Shown one piece after another: positions 1 to 15,671 of a stretch of DNA of 64,000 nucleotides. Source of the stretch: Silurus meridionalis. Lineage: Eukaryota; Chordata; Actinopteri; Siluriformes; Siluridae. Numbering within the stretch: position 1 is the stretch's first letter; every line of letters starts with the position of its first letter. The DNA is taken from positions 27,948,500 to 28,012,499 of the forward strand of contig NC_060890.1 in assembly GCF_014805685.1 (NCBI RefSeq), written 5' to 3'. The notes under the pieces were generated by a model. It saw nothing but the letters and a program-made list of their open reading frames with translations. It was not told where the DNA came from and did no database searches. The translations under genes were made by a program, and so were the position numbers.

Positions 1-240
1 AGTTAGGTTTTAAACATCTTAATGCCTGTCCCTGAATGCTGATGTAATTCTGTAAGTGATCCAGGAGAAGATCATGATCTATAGTGTCGAATGCAGCACT
101 AAGATCTAGTAAAACTAACAGCGAGATGAAGCCTTGGTCTGAAGCTAAAAACAGGTCATTAGTGATTTTAACTAGAGCAGTTTCGGTGCTATGATGGAGC
201 CTAAAACCTGACTGAAACTCTTCAAATATATTGTGCTCTT
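1..240 (-). mobile_element. L2-type LINE reverse transcriptase fragment, cut by the window edge
   Basis: Read on the minus strand, this stretch encodes the middle of a LINE reverse transcriptase. It has a [14 protein letters not shown] motif followed by a [17 protein letters not shown] motif A. The same motifs occur in the longer L2 copies at 16.2-17.2 kb and 44.1-45.8 kb, but this copy is diverged and probably belongs to a related subfamily. The downstream part of the element would lie left of the window. The upstream match ends near 240. It is a relic, not a gene. Confidence 0.72.
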
Positions 241-1555
241 GTAAGTAGGAACAGAACCTGACACATGATTTGGTGACAAGTAAAATTGTATTAAATTACT
301 TATATTTAAACCTCTGGCATTTGCTATAAATGTCATCAGTTTCACCCTGTACACTCAGATTCTCCTCCTCACATCAGAATTACACAATTACACAGCACTT
401 AAAATCAAGTGCACAAGTTTTATTTTTTATGAACGTTAACACTTGTCCAGTGTTCAAAAATAGTGCCACAACTGTTGGTTGAGCTTTTGAAGTTTACCAA
501 GCTGTAAAAATATCACATTTTCTACCTTTTTGCTTAAATCTGATAAAAACTAACAAATACTTTTTTAAATGCAGTATTGTTTTATTTCTAATTTAATTTG
601 TGACAACACAGATATAGGGAAATACACACAAAATGACAATTTTAATATAAAAAGTTATTGTGGACTAGTTTTTTTTTTTTATTACCATTTATCAGTCTTG
701 AATGTGTCATGAATTAGTAACAAAACTGACTGATGCATTATTATTATTATTTTGCATCAGCTTGAATTATTTCAATCCTCATTTCTTGTTATTGGCTGAT
801 TTTTCTCCCTTGACATTCTTTTTATATTATTTTATTGAGCCACCATGACATCATATACATATATATGAAAGTGCACCCTAATGGGAACAGATTACATTTG
901 CGTTTTTAACTGTTGACAAGCAGGTGGCACCACAAGACCATGAAATGGGGCAGTAGATAGAAAGCTTAGTTTTTGTCTTTTCTATGGAGTTTTCTAGTAT
1001 GTACCTCTAAAACACAGTTATGGACAAAGCCAGAAAACTGGATTCCAGTGAAACCACTTGCGTTCCTGTGGGCCAAAAAATGTTCACTTAGAAAACTGTA
1101 GGAAGTGAATCAGTGGATCTACAAGTAAATTACCAGAAGAATTAGACTGACACACTGCATTTCTTTAGAACTTCATCCTAATGGAGCTACGGGCATGCAG
1201 GGTTTGCTCACAGAGCTCAGACACGTTCTGTTCTCAGGGTGGAACCTGGATGGAAATATTAAACGCTCACAACTGTGGGATTCAGCAAGAACACCGATTC
1301 AACAACATACATAAATGCAGATTATAACTGTCAAATATCTTCAGCATAAAGCCTGAATAAATAAGACCAGAGTGACCAAGAGGTCTGTGGGAAAGATCTT
1401 GTATGGTGTTCCATGGTCTCCTGGGTCTTCAGTCTTCACTTGTGATGTAACTGCATTTTAATTTAAAGGATGGGAAATGCTTTGTTATGTTGATTTTAAA
1501 TATGTCACTATTTGTATATTACAAAAAAAAAACCCACTAAACATGTAGATTTTAC
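241..1555. other. AT-rich intergenic stretch with no recognised gene
   Basis: I see no coding homology, RNA gene or clear transposon ends here. The stretch holds homopolymer runs near 668-680 and 1524-1532 and a short ATT run near 738. It lies immediately 3' of rpl38, so its right edge probably contains the downstream polyadenylation elements of that gene. Confidence 0.5.
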
Positions 1556-1560
1556 ACATT

Positions 1561-1566
1561 TTTATT
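1561..1566 (-). terminator. rpl38: rpl38 polyadenylation signal AATAAA
   Basis: TTTATT on the plus strand is a canonical AATAAA on the transcript strand, 26 nt past the stop codon. The resulting 3' UTR would be about 40-50 nt, normal for a ribosomal protein mRNA. Confidence 0.85.
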
Positions 1567-1592
1567 ACAGAATTTGTGCACAAGTGAAGCAT

Positions 1593-7758
<6,166 letters not shown>

Positions 7759-7761
<3 letters not shown>

Positions 7762-7775
7762 TCTCCCGGCGGATT
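7759..7775 (-). other. rpl38: rpl38 exon 2: 17-nt exon carrying the start codon
   Basis: The minus strand reads TTTTTCAG, then AATCCGCCGGGAGAATG, then the consensus donor GTGAGT. The ATG is the last codon of the exon, so only Met is encoded here and Pro-Arg-Lys starts the next exon. If the acceptor is right, the exon is only 17 nt. A longer exon using an upstream acceptor is an alternative. Confidence 0.75.
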
Positions 7776-7952
7776 CTGAAAAACACATACACACACAGTC
7801 ATTAAAACCGCGACACATCTCACACATAGCGACTCTGTGCACCTCATAATCACTTTATAACTCTTTATAAAGCACCATTTCCTCACACACGCCTGAGGAT
7901 TGATGCAGATTTGTACAGATTCTGGTGCAGATGTTTCGGCATTAACACTTAC

Positions 7953-7978
7953 ACGGGCTGCGAGCGAGGAGGGAAAAG
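7953..7978 (-). other. rpl38: rpl38 5' UTR exon with terminal oligopyrimidine (TOP) start
   Basis: On the minus strand, CTTTTCCCTCC begins at 7978. This is a classic TOP start: a C followed by a pyrimidine run, the mark of ribosomal protein mRNAs whose translation is controlled through mTORC1 and LARP1. The exon then reads to CCCGT, followed by a near-consensus GTAAGT donor at 7952-7947. The exact transcription start is inferred from the TOP rule and not demonstrated by the sequence. Confidence 0.8.
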
Positions 7979-8012
7979 GGCGGAACTTCCGCTTCCGCCT
8001 TATTTATCACTG
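7979..8012 (-). promoter_or_regulatory. rpl38: rpl38 core promoter with TATA-like box
   Basis: A GATAAATAAGG element on the minus strand (about 8000-8008) lies roughly 25 bp upstream of the proposed TOP start at 7978. The surrounding 100 bp is GC-rich and contains GCGGAAGCGGAAG repeats that resemble ETS/GABP sites, common in ribosomal protein promoters. Assignment is by position and motif only. Confidence 0.6.
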
Positions 8013-8189
8013 CGCTACGGCGGCTCACGAGCGACAATTTCAGTACCTTCAAACGCATACAACGAAAATACGCCCCCCACGGCGACCTCCCAGTACTGCA
8101 CCGAGTGATCCGAGTCATTTACAGGAAAGGGATTCGATTCTTTAACTCACTGTTTCAGTGATAATATTTGTTGTGTAGTTGTGTGGTAG

Positions 8190-8350
8190 ATAAAGTTCAC
8201 AAAACATGTAGTTAAAGTAAAGACACTCAGTAAAATGTTACTCCAGTAAAAGTAAAATTGTGTCTTTAAACTTTCACTTGAGTAAAAATATACAAATATT
8301 TGCCTTCAATTGTACTTCATAGTATTTTAGATACTTATAACTATAATGTT
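8190..8350. repeat. Possible left end of a teleost MITE (AGTAAAAGTAAAATT type)
   Basis: The run of AGTAAAATGTTACTCCAGTA and AGTAAAAGTAAAATT-like words resembles the subterminal part of a dispersed fish repeat. A similar stretch with AAAGCTACTTAAGTAC occurs at 11310-11440, so the Rex1-like LINE between them may have inserted into one such element. The link is by word resemblance only. Confidence 0.35.
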
Positions 8351-8483
8351 TATATTCATTTTTATCACAAGATTCTTCACTTAATCAACTCAGGTAATGT
8401 GAAAAGACTCGAATGTGACTCTCAGCATACTGATATATTAATAGAATGATTTTAATGACTCAACACTGATTGATTTCAAATTG

Positions 8484-11140
8484 AAATAAAAAAAAAAACA
8501 AATTTTATTCATCACATAAACACACATACAGAGTACGACATGCAGTGAAATGCTTTATACGACTGTCCAGCATTCAAGGGCAAAAGGAATAGAATTCAAG
8601 GATATAAAATATTTTTACAAAATAAAATAGAAAAAATTAATTAAGTAGATAAATAAAAAGTATAAAATATAGAAATATATAGAAATATATGCATTTATAA
8701 GACGCAGTGTGCAGATATTGACAGTACAAATTAAAGTGTGTTTGTTCTTAAAGTGTCCATGTGCAGTGTGGTGTGATATAAAGTGACATTGTGCTGTGAC
8801 AGTCCAGAGGTAAGGTGTCTTAATAGTGCAGAAAAAAGTTGTGGAGAAATGAGTGATGATGGAGAGAGAGTGATGATGGAGAGAGTGATGGAGAGAGAGA
8901 TGATGGAGAGAGTGATGATGATGATGGAGAGAGTGATGATGGAGAGAGAGTGATGATGATGGAGAGGTGATGATGGAGAGAGTGATGATGGAGAGAGGTG
9001 ATGATGGAGAGAGAGTGATGATGGAGAGAGAGAGGTGATGATGGAGAGGTGATGATGGAGAGAGAGGTGATGATGAGAGAGGTGATGATGAGAGAGTGAT
9101 GATGGAGAGGTGATGATGGAGAGTGATGATGGAGAGAGGTGATGGAGAGAGGTGATGATGGAGAGAGAGAGTGATGATGAGAGAGTGATGATGGAGAGGT
9201 GATGATGAGAGAGTGATGATGAGAGAGAGGTGATGATGATGATGGAGAGATGATGATGAGAGAGGTGATGATGGAGAGGTGATGATGGAGAGGTGATGAT
9301 GATGGAGAGTGATGATGGAGAGGTGATGATGGAGAGGTGATGATGATGATGGAGAGGTGATGATGGAGAGAGGTGATGATGAGAGAGAGATGATGAGAGA
9401 GAGAGAGTGATGATGGAGAGGTGATGATGATGATGATGGAGAGGTGATGATGATGAGAGAGTGATGATGATGAGAGAGTGATGATGGAGAGAGTGATGAT
9501 GATGGAGAGAGTGATGATGAGAGAGGTGATGATGGAGAGGTGATGATGATGATGGAGAGAGGTGATGATGGAGAGGTGATGATGGAGAGGTGATGATGGA
9601 GAGGTGATGGAGAGAGGTGATGATGATGATGGAGAGAGTGATGATGGAGAGAGAGGATGATGGAGAGAGAGAGATGATGATGAGAGAGAGTGATGATGGA
9701 GAGAGAGTGATGATGATGATGAGAGAGAGTGATGATGGAGAGAGTGATGATGGAGAGAGAGAGAGAGTGATGATGAGAGAGAGTGATGATGGAGAGAGAT
9801 GATGATGAGAGAGAGATGATGAGAGAGAGATGATGGAGAGAGAGATGATGATGATGGAGAGAGTGATGATGGAGAGAGTGATGATGGAGAGAGAGTGATG
9901 ATGATGATGATGAGAGAGTGATGATGGAGAGAGTGATGATGGAGAGAGAGTGATGATGATGATGGAGAGAGAGTGATGATGGAGAGAGAGTGATGATGGA
10001 GAGAGAGAGAGTGATGATGGAGAGAGAGTGATGATGGAGAGAGTGATGATGATGATGGAGAGAGTGATGATGGAGAGAGAGTGATGATGGAGAGAGTGAT
10101 GATGATGAGAGAGATGATGGAGAGAGAGAGAGTGATGATGGAGAGAGAGTGATGATGGAGAGACAGCTCCAGTTTTTAGATCCTGCATGTTTCCTGGTTT
10201 AAACTCAGAATAGCTTGCGGGAAGAAGCCTGCGGGAAGAAGGCTCAGAACACAACCCTGGGGAGCTCCAGTGCTGAGGGTGAGGGTGGATGAGGTGTGTT
10301 TTCCCACCCGTACGGCTTGTGGTCTGTCTGACAGGAAGTTAGAGATCCATTGACACAGCGGCAGGCTGAGTCCCAAGACCTCCAACTTAGAGGTGAGTGT
10401 GGAGGGAATTATGGTGTTAAATGCTGAACTGTAGTCCACAAACAGCATCTTTGTATAATTCCCTTTTCTGTAGTCCAGGTGGCTGATTGTAGTGTGGAGG
10501 AGATGAGCAATGGCGTCCTCAGTAGAGAGGTTCTAGTGGTACGTGTACTGTAGAGGATCCAGTGTGTCTGGTAGTGATGCAGTGATGAAGTCTCTGACTA
10601 GTCTTTTGAAACACTTTATCACTACTGAGGTCAAGGCTACAGGGCGGTAGTCGTTAAGGCAGGCGGGCTGGTGTTTCTTCGGGAAGGAACAATGGTGGAC
10701 TGTTTGAATGAGGGGACAACAGACTGTTCCAGTGAGAGGTTAAATATCTCAGTGAACACCGGTGCTAGCTGGTCAGTGCAGGCTTTCAGAATCTGACCTT
10801 TGATTCCATCTGGTCCTGCTGCCTTCCTGGTATTCACTCTCCTGAATGCCCTCCTCACGTCATGCTCCAAGATAGTGAACGTGTCCGGCTCTCTCGGAGG
10901 GCATACTATTTGTGCCGCTAGCATCATTAGCTGCAGCCTCGAAACAAGCGTAACTCATAGTGCCAGAAAAGTATCCACATTCACCATTCTAGAAGATGGT
11001 GTTCTATAGCCGTGATTGTTCTTAGTCCCTGCCACAGGCTCCTACAGCCACCATGTTGGAACTGTGACTCTAGTTTCCTCCCGTAGCGCCGCTTTGCATC
11101 CTTCACCGCTCTGAGCTCTGGTCATGTGTGTGGTGGTGAG
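8484..11140 (-). mobile_element. Rex1-like LINE, 5'-truncated, internally deleted and satellite-expanded
   Basis: Read on the minus strand, the element starts with ORF2 sequence near 11140 and continues through [18 protein letters not shown] and [15 protein letters not shown] (motif A) to [11 protein letters not shown] near 10250. There it jumps to the C-terminal FFPQA region, losing the FADD-box part of the palm. The 3' UTR (GAGTACGACATGCAGTGAAA on the plus strand at 8532) ends by 8484. The layout matches the cleaner copy at 36856-38608. Family assignment to Rex1/Babar within the CR1/L2 group is from recalled motifs and is tentative. It is not functional. Confidence 0.75.
8851..10163. repeat. 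1.3 kb TGATGATGGAGAGAG minisatellite inside the Rex1-like 3' region
   Basis: The array is made of GATGATGGAGAGAG words with variable numbers of GAT and GA units. The seed exists once in the sister copy at about 29964-29978 (TGATGATGGAGAGAGTGGACC), in the same place of the element, just before CAGCTTTTAGATCCTG. The expansion therefore happened after insertion. A minus-strand Ser/His/Leu/Ile-rich open frame of about 500 codons runs through it and is a composition artefact. Confidence 0.93.
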
Positions 11141-11632
11141 TTCGAGTCTGGAGTTTCTTCATCATTTATTCCTCTCTAAATGTTCTGCTTGATGTTGAAC
11201 TGATGCTGAACTGTATGTTGGCGATCAGTAGATGCACCAATCAGAACACGTGTAAAACAGAGCGTGCGCTCGATCCTGATTGGTGACTCGCTGCGTGTTT
11301 CACCAGTTACGTTTTTATTCTCATTAATAAAAAGAAATTTTGCAAAATGTAGTTAAAATTTTAAAATGTATTGAAGTTACAGTAAAAATCTCCCTGAATG
11401 GAAACACTTCAGTAAAGAACAGATGCGAAAAAAAGCTACTTAAGTACATCTGACCATCTCACCAGGACCACCTACAGGTAACACGCAGTCTCTCTACTGG
11501 AGTCCTACAAGCCTAAGGATCTTTTCTGTTCTCCATTTATACTCTTGTTGAAGTTATATTCTGGGTTGCTCAGTAACTTCATGGATCTGCTCCTTTACCT
11601 CACAAACACCTACTGACTAAAGACTCCACTAA

Positions 11633-12095
11633 ATTTCATTTCATTTCATTTCATTTCATTTCATTTCATTTATTTGACAGGGACAATGCAAACACACATA
11701 GTGTCAAAGCAAGCTTGTCACTGAAATGCTGCATAAAAAGTTTATAGCAAATGCTAATAACATGATATGGACAATTCCTGTCCCTAGTCATACACAATAA
11801 AATTTAATTTAAATTTCTGGAACTCATTACCATCTGACAATAAGACTATACTGGACTTTACTGTGTTTACTTCCAGGCTAAAAAACTGCTTAAAGACAAA
11901 CCAAAGGTGCACTCATTTTTAACTAGTAGGTAAGAGTTGTATATGATATATGTGTGTATGTAAACTTTACGGGTAAATCTCATGGGTAAATTTTATTGTG
12001 TATGACTAGGGACAGGAATTGTCCATATCATGTTATTTGTTTAAATTGAAGTAGTTTAGTATGCAAATTAGCATTTGCTATAAACTTTTATATGA
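11633..12095. mobile_element. LINE 3' end with inverted 5' half (palindromic arms)
   Basis: A (TTTCA)n tail at 11633-11670 begins a minus-oriented LINE 3' UTR that runs to about 11806. The sequence then flips: 11811-11921 on the plus strand encodes a LINE ORF2 C terminus (NFWNSLPSDNKTI, then SRLKNCLK, then stop), followed by the same 3' UTR in plus orientation. Arms 11734-11805 and 11986-12090 are reverse complements over about 70 bp, the right arm having about 30 bp extra. This looks like a twin-primed (5'-inverted) LINE insertion whose two halves overlap. Confidence 0.7.
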
Positions 12096-12345
12096 TATGG
12101 TATATTTTCTAGATCTAGTGAGGACTCTTGCTGCTGCATTCTGAACTAACTGAAGCTTATTTCTGCACTTACTCCAACACCCAGACAGTAAAGCGTTACA
12201 GTAGTCTAATCTAGATGTTACAAAAGCATTAACTAGTTTTTCTGCATCCTGTAACCACATCATATTTCTAATTTTAGCAACATTTCTTTCTAATGCAGTA
12301 AAAGTAAGAGCACTTTTTCCTTTTACAAAATTCAACATGTTCCTC
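12096..12345 (-). mobile_element. L2 ORF2 C-terminal fragment
   Basis: The minus strand encodes the [20 protein letters not shown] block and [16 protein letters not shown], conserved in the L2 copies elsewhere in the window. A matching L2 scrap at about 11583-11632 lies on the other side of the inverted LINE, so that LINE inserted into this L2. Both pieces are truncated and not functional. Confidence 0.8.
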
Positions 12346-12403
12346 TGCAGGTTGAGAGAACGCTAGATGGCGCTGTATCTCCTGGCATCCTAAACTGAAA
12401 TCA

Positions 12404-12508
<105 letters not shown>

Positions 12509-12519
12509 AGGGCTGAAGG

Positions 12520-12860
12520 AGCAGTCAGACGTGTGATGATGGAGCTGAGAGATGATTATCCTGGACGGAGGTTACTGCAGTAGGAAGTGTTTCTCAGGTC
12601 GGATAATGAGCTGCAGAAGGAGCACAGATCTGCATTAATAAGGCTCTTGGTGATGGAATGAGGCTACAATGAGCTTCTCAAACCCCACAAAGACTCACTC
12701 CAAGTAAAATATGTGCATTTCATCAGAATCAAGTCTCAGACTCGCCGTCTTCAGCTTCCATTATGTCTGGAATTAAACCCAGCGGCTCCACTGATTAATT
12801 ATTTTTTTCTGTGTGAGTTTTATTTGTTTTTGATTATTGTAATAAATCAGTGCCAAACAA
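12520..12860. other. Unassigned unique-looking stretch
   Basis: No coding or transposon match recognised between the two AC microsatellites. Confidence 0.4.
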
Positions 12861-12863
12861 TTC

Positions 12864-12867
<4 letters not shown>

Positions 12868-12917
<50 letters not shown>
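12868..12917. repeat. (CA)n microsatellite
   Basis: Pure CA run of about 24 units. Confidence 0.95.
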
Positions 12918-12918
<1 letters not shown>

Positions 12919-13194
12919 AATCATTATGCTTCTACATACACACTAATAGTTTAATCAATTCTGTATTTTAATCCTGGGTTCAATCCACAAATAATTTCAT
13001 TCATTTGATATTACTAATTTTACATTTTAATATTGGAGAATTATTGTAATCATTTTCAAGGAAACATTTTTTAGTACTCTTAATATATACATCAGTGTCA
13101 CTTACATCATATTAATGTCACCAGTTTCCCTTTTAAACCTCCTGAAGCATGAGATGTCAAAATGAGGTTCTGGAGCATCAGTTCAATTTAATTT

Positions 13195-13345
13195 GAATGT
13201 AATTGAATGTGAACAGTGTGTTAGAGGAGACAGTGGTGAGGGAAAAACTCTCTGAGATGGTTTAAGAAAGAGGAACCAGATTCGAAAGGGGGAACCCATC
13301 CTCATCCGGGTGACACAGAACATCCCTTTATTACAGTTCCCTCAT
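13195..13345 (-). mobile_element. L2-like 3' UTR fragment
   Basis: On the plus strand, the order GTGAGGGAAAAACTCTCTGAGA, AGAGGAACCAGA, GGGGGAACCCATCCTCATCC follows the reverse complement of the L2 3' UTR seen intact at 46440-46540. It is diverged, with no tail visible. Confidence 0.6.
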
Positions 13346-13639
13346 TGTTTATTCAAATAAAAACGTGAATATCAAATGTAATAAATACATTATTACAAAC
13401 AAATCATGTTTATGCAGTAAACAGGGTTAACATTCACACAGAATCTTCCTGAGCTGACTGGAATAAAGGCCATGAGAGAGTTGAATCATTGTTCCAGAAA
13501 AATGATCAATAAATAAAAATAAAAATGCGAAAGGCTACAGATTATGTGTATGTAAAATGTAAATAATTCAGAATGCAAATCTCATAAACCCATATTTTAT
13601 TCACAATAAAAACAAAAACAGATTAAATGTTTAAACTGA

Positions 13640-14420
13640 GAATATTTAGCACTTTAAGGAAAAAATAAGGTCATTTTCTGTTTTAATGACTGCAACACGT
13701 CTCAAAAAATGTGTAACAGGGCCGTGTTTTCCACTGTGTCGCATCATGTCTTCTGTCTGGCAGTTGCTGAAGTTTTGGGAGAGGAATGTTGTACTGTACC
13801 ATACGTGTCTGATACAGGATTTTAGCTGCTTAGCAGTTTTTTCCTTTGTTGTGTTTTTCTTTTCATGATGCACCATTTTTTTTTTTAATTGTGAAAGGTC
13901 TAGACTGCAGACAGACCAGTTCAGCACCCGGACTCTTCTACTACAAACTCATGCTTCATGCTGTATAATAGAGTTCAGCAGTGATGAGCCCATTCCACAG
14001 GCACTAATGCTCTCCTATACCATCAGAAATGCAGCTTTTTGAACTGTGCTGATAACAAGCCAGATGGTCCCTCTCCTCTTTAGTCCAGAGGACGTGGTGT
14101 CCATGGTTTCCAAAAATAAATTAACATTTTGTTTCTTTTGACCACAGAACAGTTTTTCACTCAGTACATTTTAAATGAGTTTTGACCCAGAGAGGATGGT
14201 GGTGTTTCTGGATCATGTTCACGCGTGCCTTCTTCTGTGCATGATTTAACCTGCATTGTGGATGACATGCAAACTGTTTTCACAGACAATGATTTCTGGA
14301 GGTGTTAATGAGCTCATGCAGTGATTTCCATTACAGAATCATGACTCTTTTGATGACATTATGTTCCATACATATTCAACTGTTTTGCACTTTGATGGTA
14401 AGGAAAATTATTCTGAAATT
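13640..14420 (-). pseudogene. Decayed Tc1/mariner-type transposase
   Basis: Minus-strand frames, with several stops and shifts, read SGLKRRGTIWLVISTVQKAA, then RRVRVLNWSVCSLDLSQLKK, then TAKQLKSCIRHVW. The second piece aligns with the VLxWPACSPDLSPIEN region of Tc1-type transposases that holds the last part of the DDE domain. PDLSPIEN is degraded here to LDLSQLKK. No TIRs were resolved. The family name is from motif resemblance. Confidence 0.55.
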
Positions 14421-14457
14421 GTTCTACAGTTCTCTAAAATGATGCAGTGTGCTCTGT

Positions 14458-14500
14458 ATTTGTGTGTGTGAGTTTGTGTGTGTGTGTTTGTGTGTCTGTA

Positions 14501-14547
<47 letters not shown>
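14458..14547. repeat. (TG)n microsatellite
   Basis: An imperfect then pure TG run of about 45 units. Confidence 0.93.
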
Positions 14548-14552
<5 letters not shown>

Positions 14553-14647
14553 TCAGCATGATTCTCAGCACATGTCTCTATTCAAACACTGCACACAGTG
14601 TTTTTATTTTCTTTCCACATTTTACTTCTGCAGAAATTTCCCCTCAG

Positions 14648-14648
<1 letters not shown>

Positions 14649-14702
<54 letters not shown>
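14649..14702. repeat. (CA)n microsatellite
   Basis: Pure CA, 27 units, opposite in sense to the TG run 100 bp to its left. Confidence 0.95.
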
Positions 14703-14707
<5 letters not shown>

Positions 14708-14819
14708 AAGATAGAGTAAATGTGTTCAGCCTATACATTATAGATCAGGTGTGTGTGAGAGTGTAAACTCACTGCTTTAAAACACAAATTGCGGTGGTGC
14801 AAGGTACAACAAGAACAAG

Positions 14820-14820
<1 letters not shown>

Positions 14821-14868
<48 letters not shown>
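14821..14868. repeat. (CA)n microsatellite
   Basis: Pure CA, 24 units. Confidence 0.95.
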
Positions 14869-14870
<2 letters not shown>

Positions 14871-14930
14871 TCATTATAACAGGAGAACTGTGTAATAAAC
14901 AATTTCACTCTACAGGGATTTAACACCTTC

Positions 14931-14932
<2 letters not shown>

Positions 14933-14982
<50 letters not shown>
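14933..14982. repeat. (TG)n microsatellite
   Basis: Pure TG, about 25 units; it can pair with the CA run 65 bp to its left. Confidence 0.95.
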
Positions 14983-14983
<1 letters not shown>

Positions 14984-15083
14984 AGGGAGTGAAGTTCTTC
15001 ATGAAGATTAAAAAAAACTCACCCCCTGTTCCATCATCTGAATCTCTCCACGAATTTTCTTTCATCTGCTCATGTATTCTTAC

Positions 15084-15628
15084 AATTCAATTCAATTCAT
15101 TTTTATTTGTATAGCGCTTTTAACAATGAACATTGTCTCAAAGCAGCTTTACACAGATAATGTGGTGATTAAACATAAATATGTTCTTTGTAAGTATGTT
15201 TGTCCCTGATGAGCAACTGTGGCAAGGAAAAACTCCCCGAGATGGCATAAGGAAGAAACCTTGAGAGGAACCAGACTCAAGAGGGAACCCATCCTCATCT
15301 GGGTTGCACAAAATGTCCATTTGAAGCAGATATACAATGTTGCGGGGTACAGTGATGATGATCAGAAGCAAACTGTATTCCTGAGTCAGTGCAGCAGACC
15401 GCCGACACCAACTACAGTCCAATCCGTCCTCAAAGCACCCGTTCTACTCCGGAATTACATGGAACCACCCAAGGTGTTGATGAGAGACCGTCCCAAGCTG
15501 CACAGAGTGGCCTCCAGTCGAAGAGAACACTATCCAGAGGCAGACCAGGACGAAGTGGGAAGATCCACTGAGGGGAGAGGGACAGGAACAGTGATCACTG
15601 GAACCTCAGGAGCATGATTAACTCGACC

Positions 15629-15671
<43 letters not shown>

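Noticed and set aside
7900..8145. A divergent 81-codon plus-strand open frame over the rpl38 promoter
   Set aside because: It overlaps the rpl38 promoter and leader exon in antisense and has no recognisable motif. The conserved signal there is the TOP start on the other strand.
8731..10254. A 507-codon His/Ser/Leu/Ile-rich minus-strand open frame
   Set aside because: It is the GATGATGGAGAGAG repeat read in reverse, flanked by Rex1-like 3' UTR sequence. It is not a gene.
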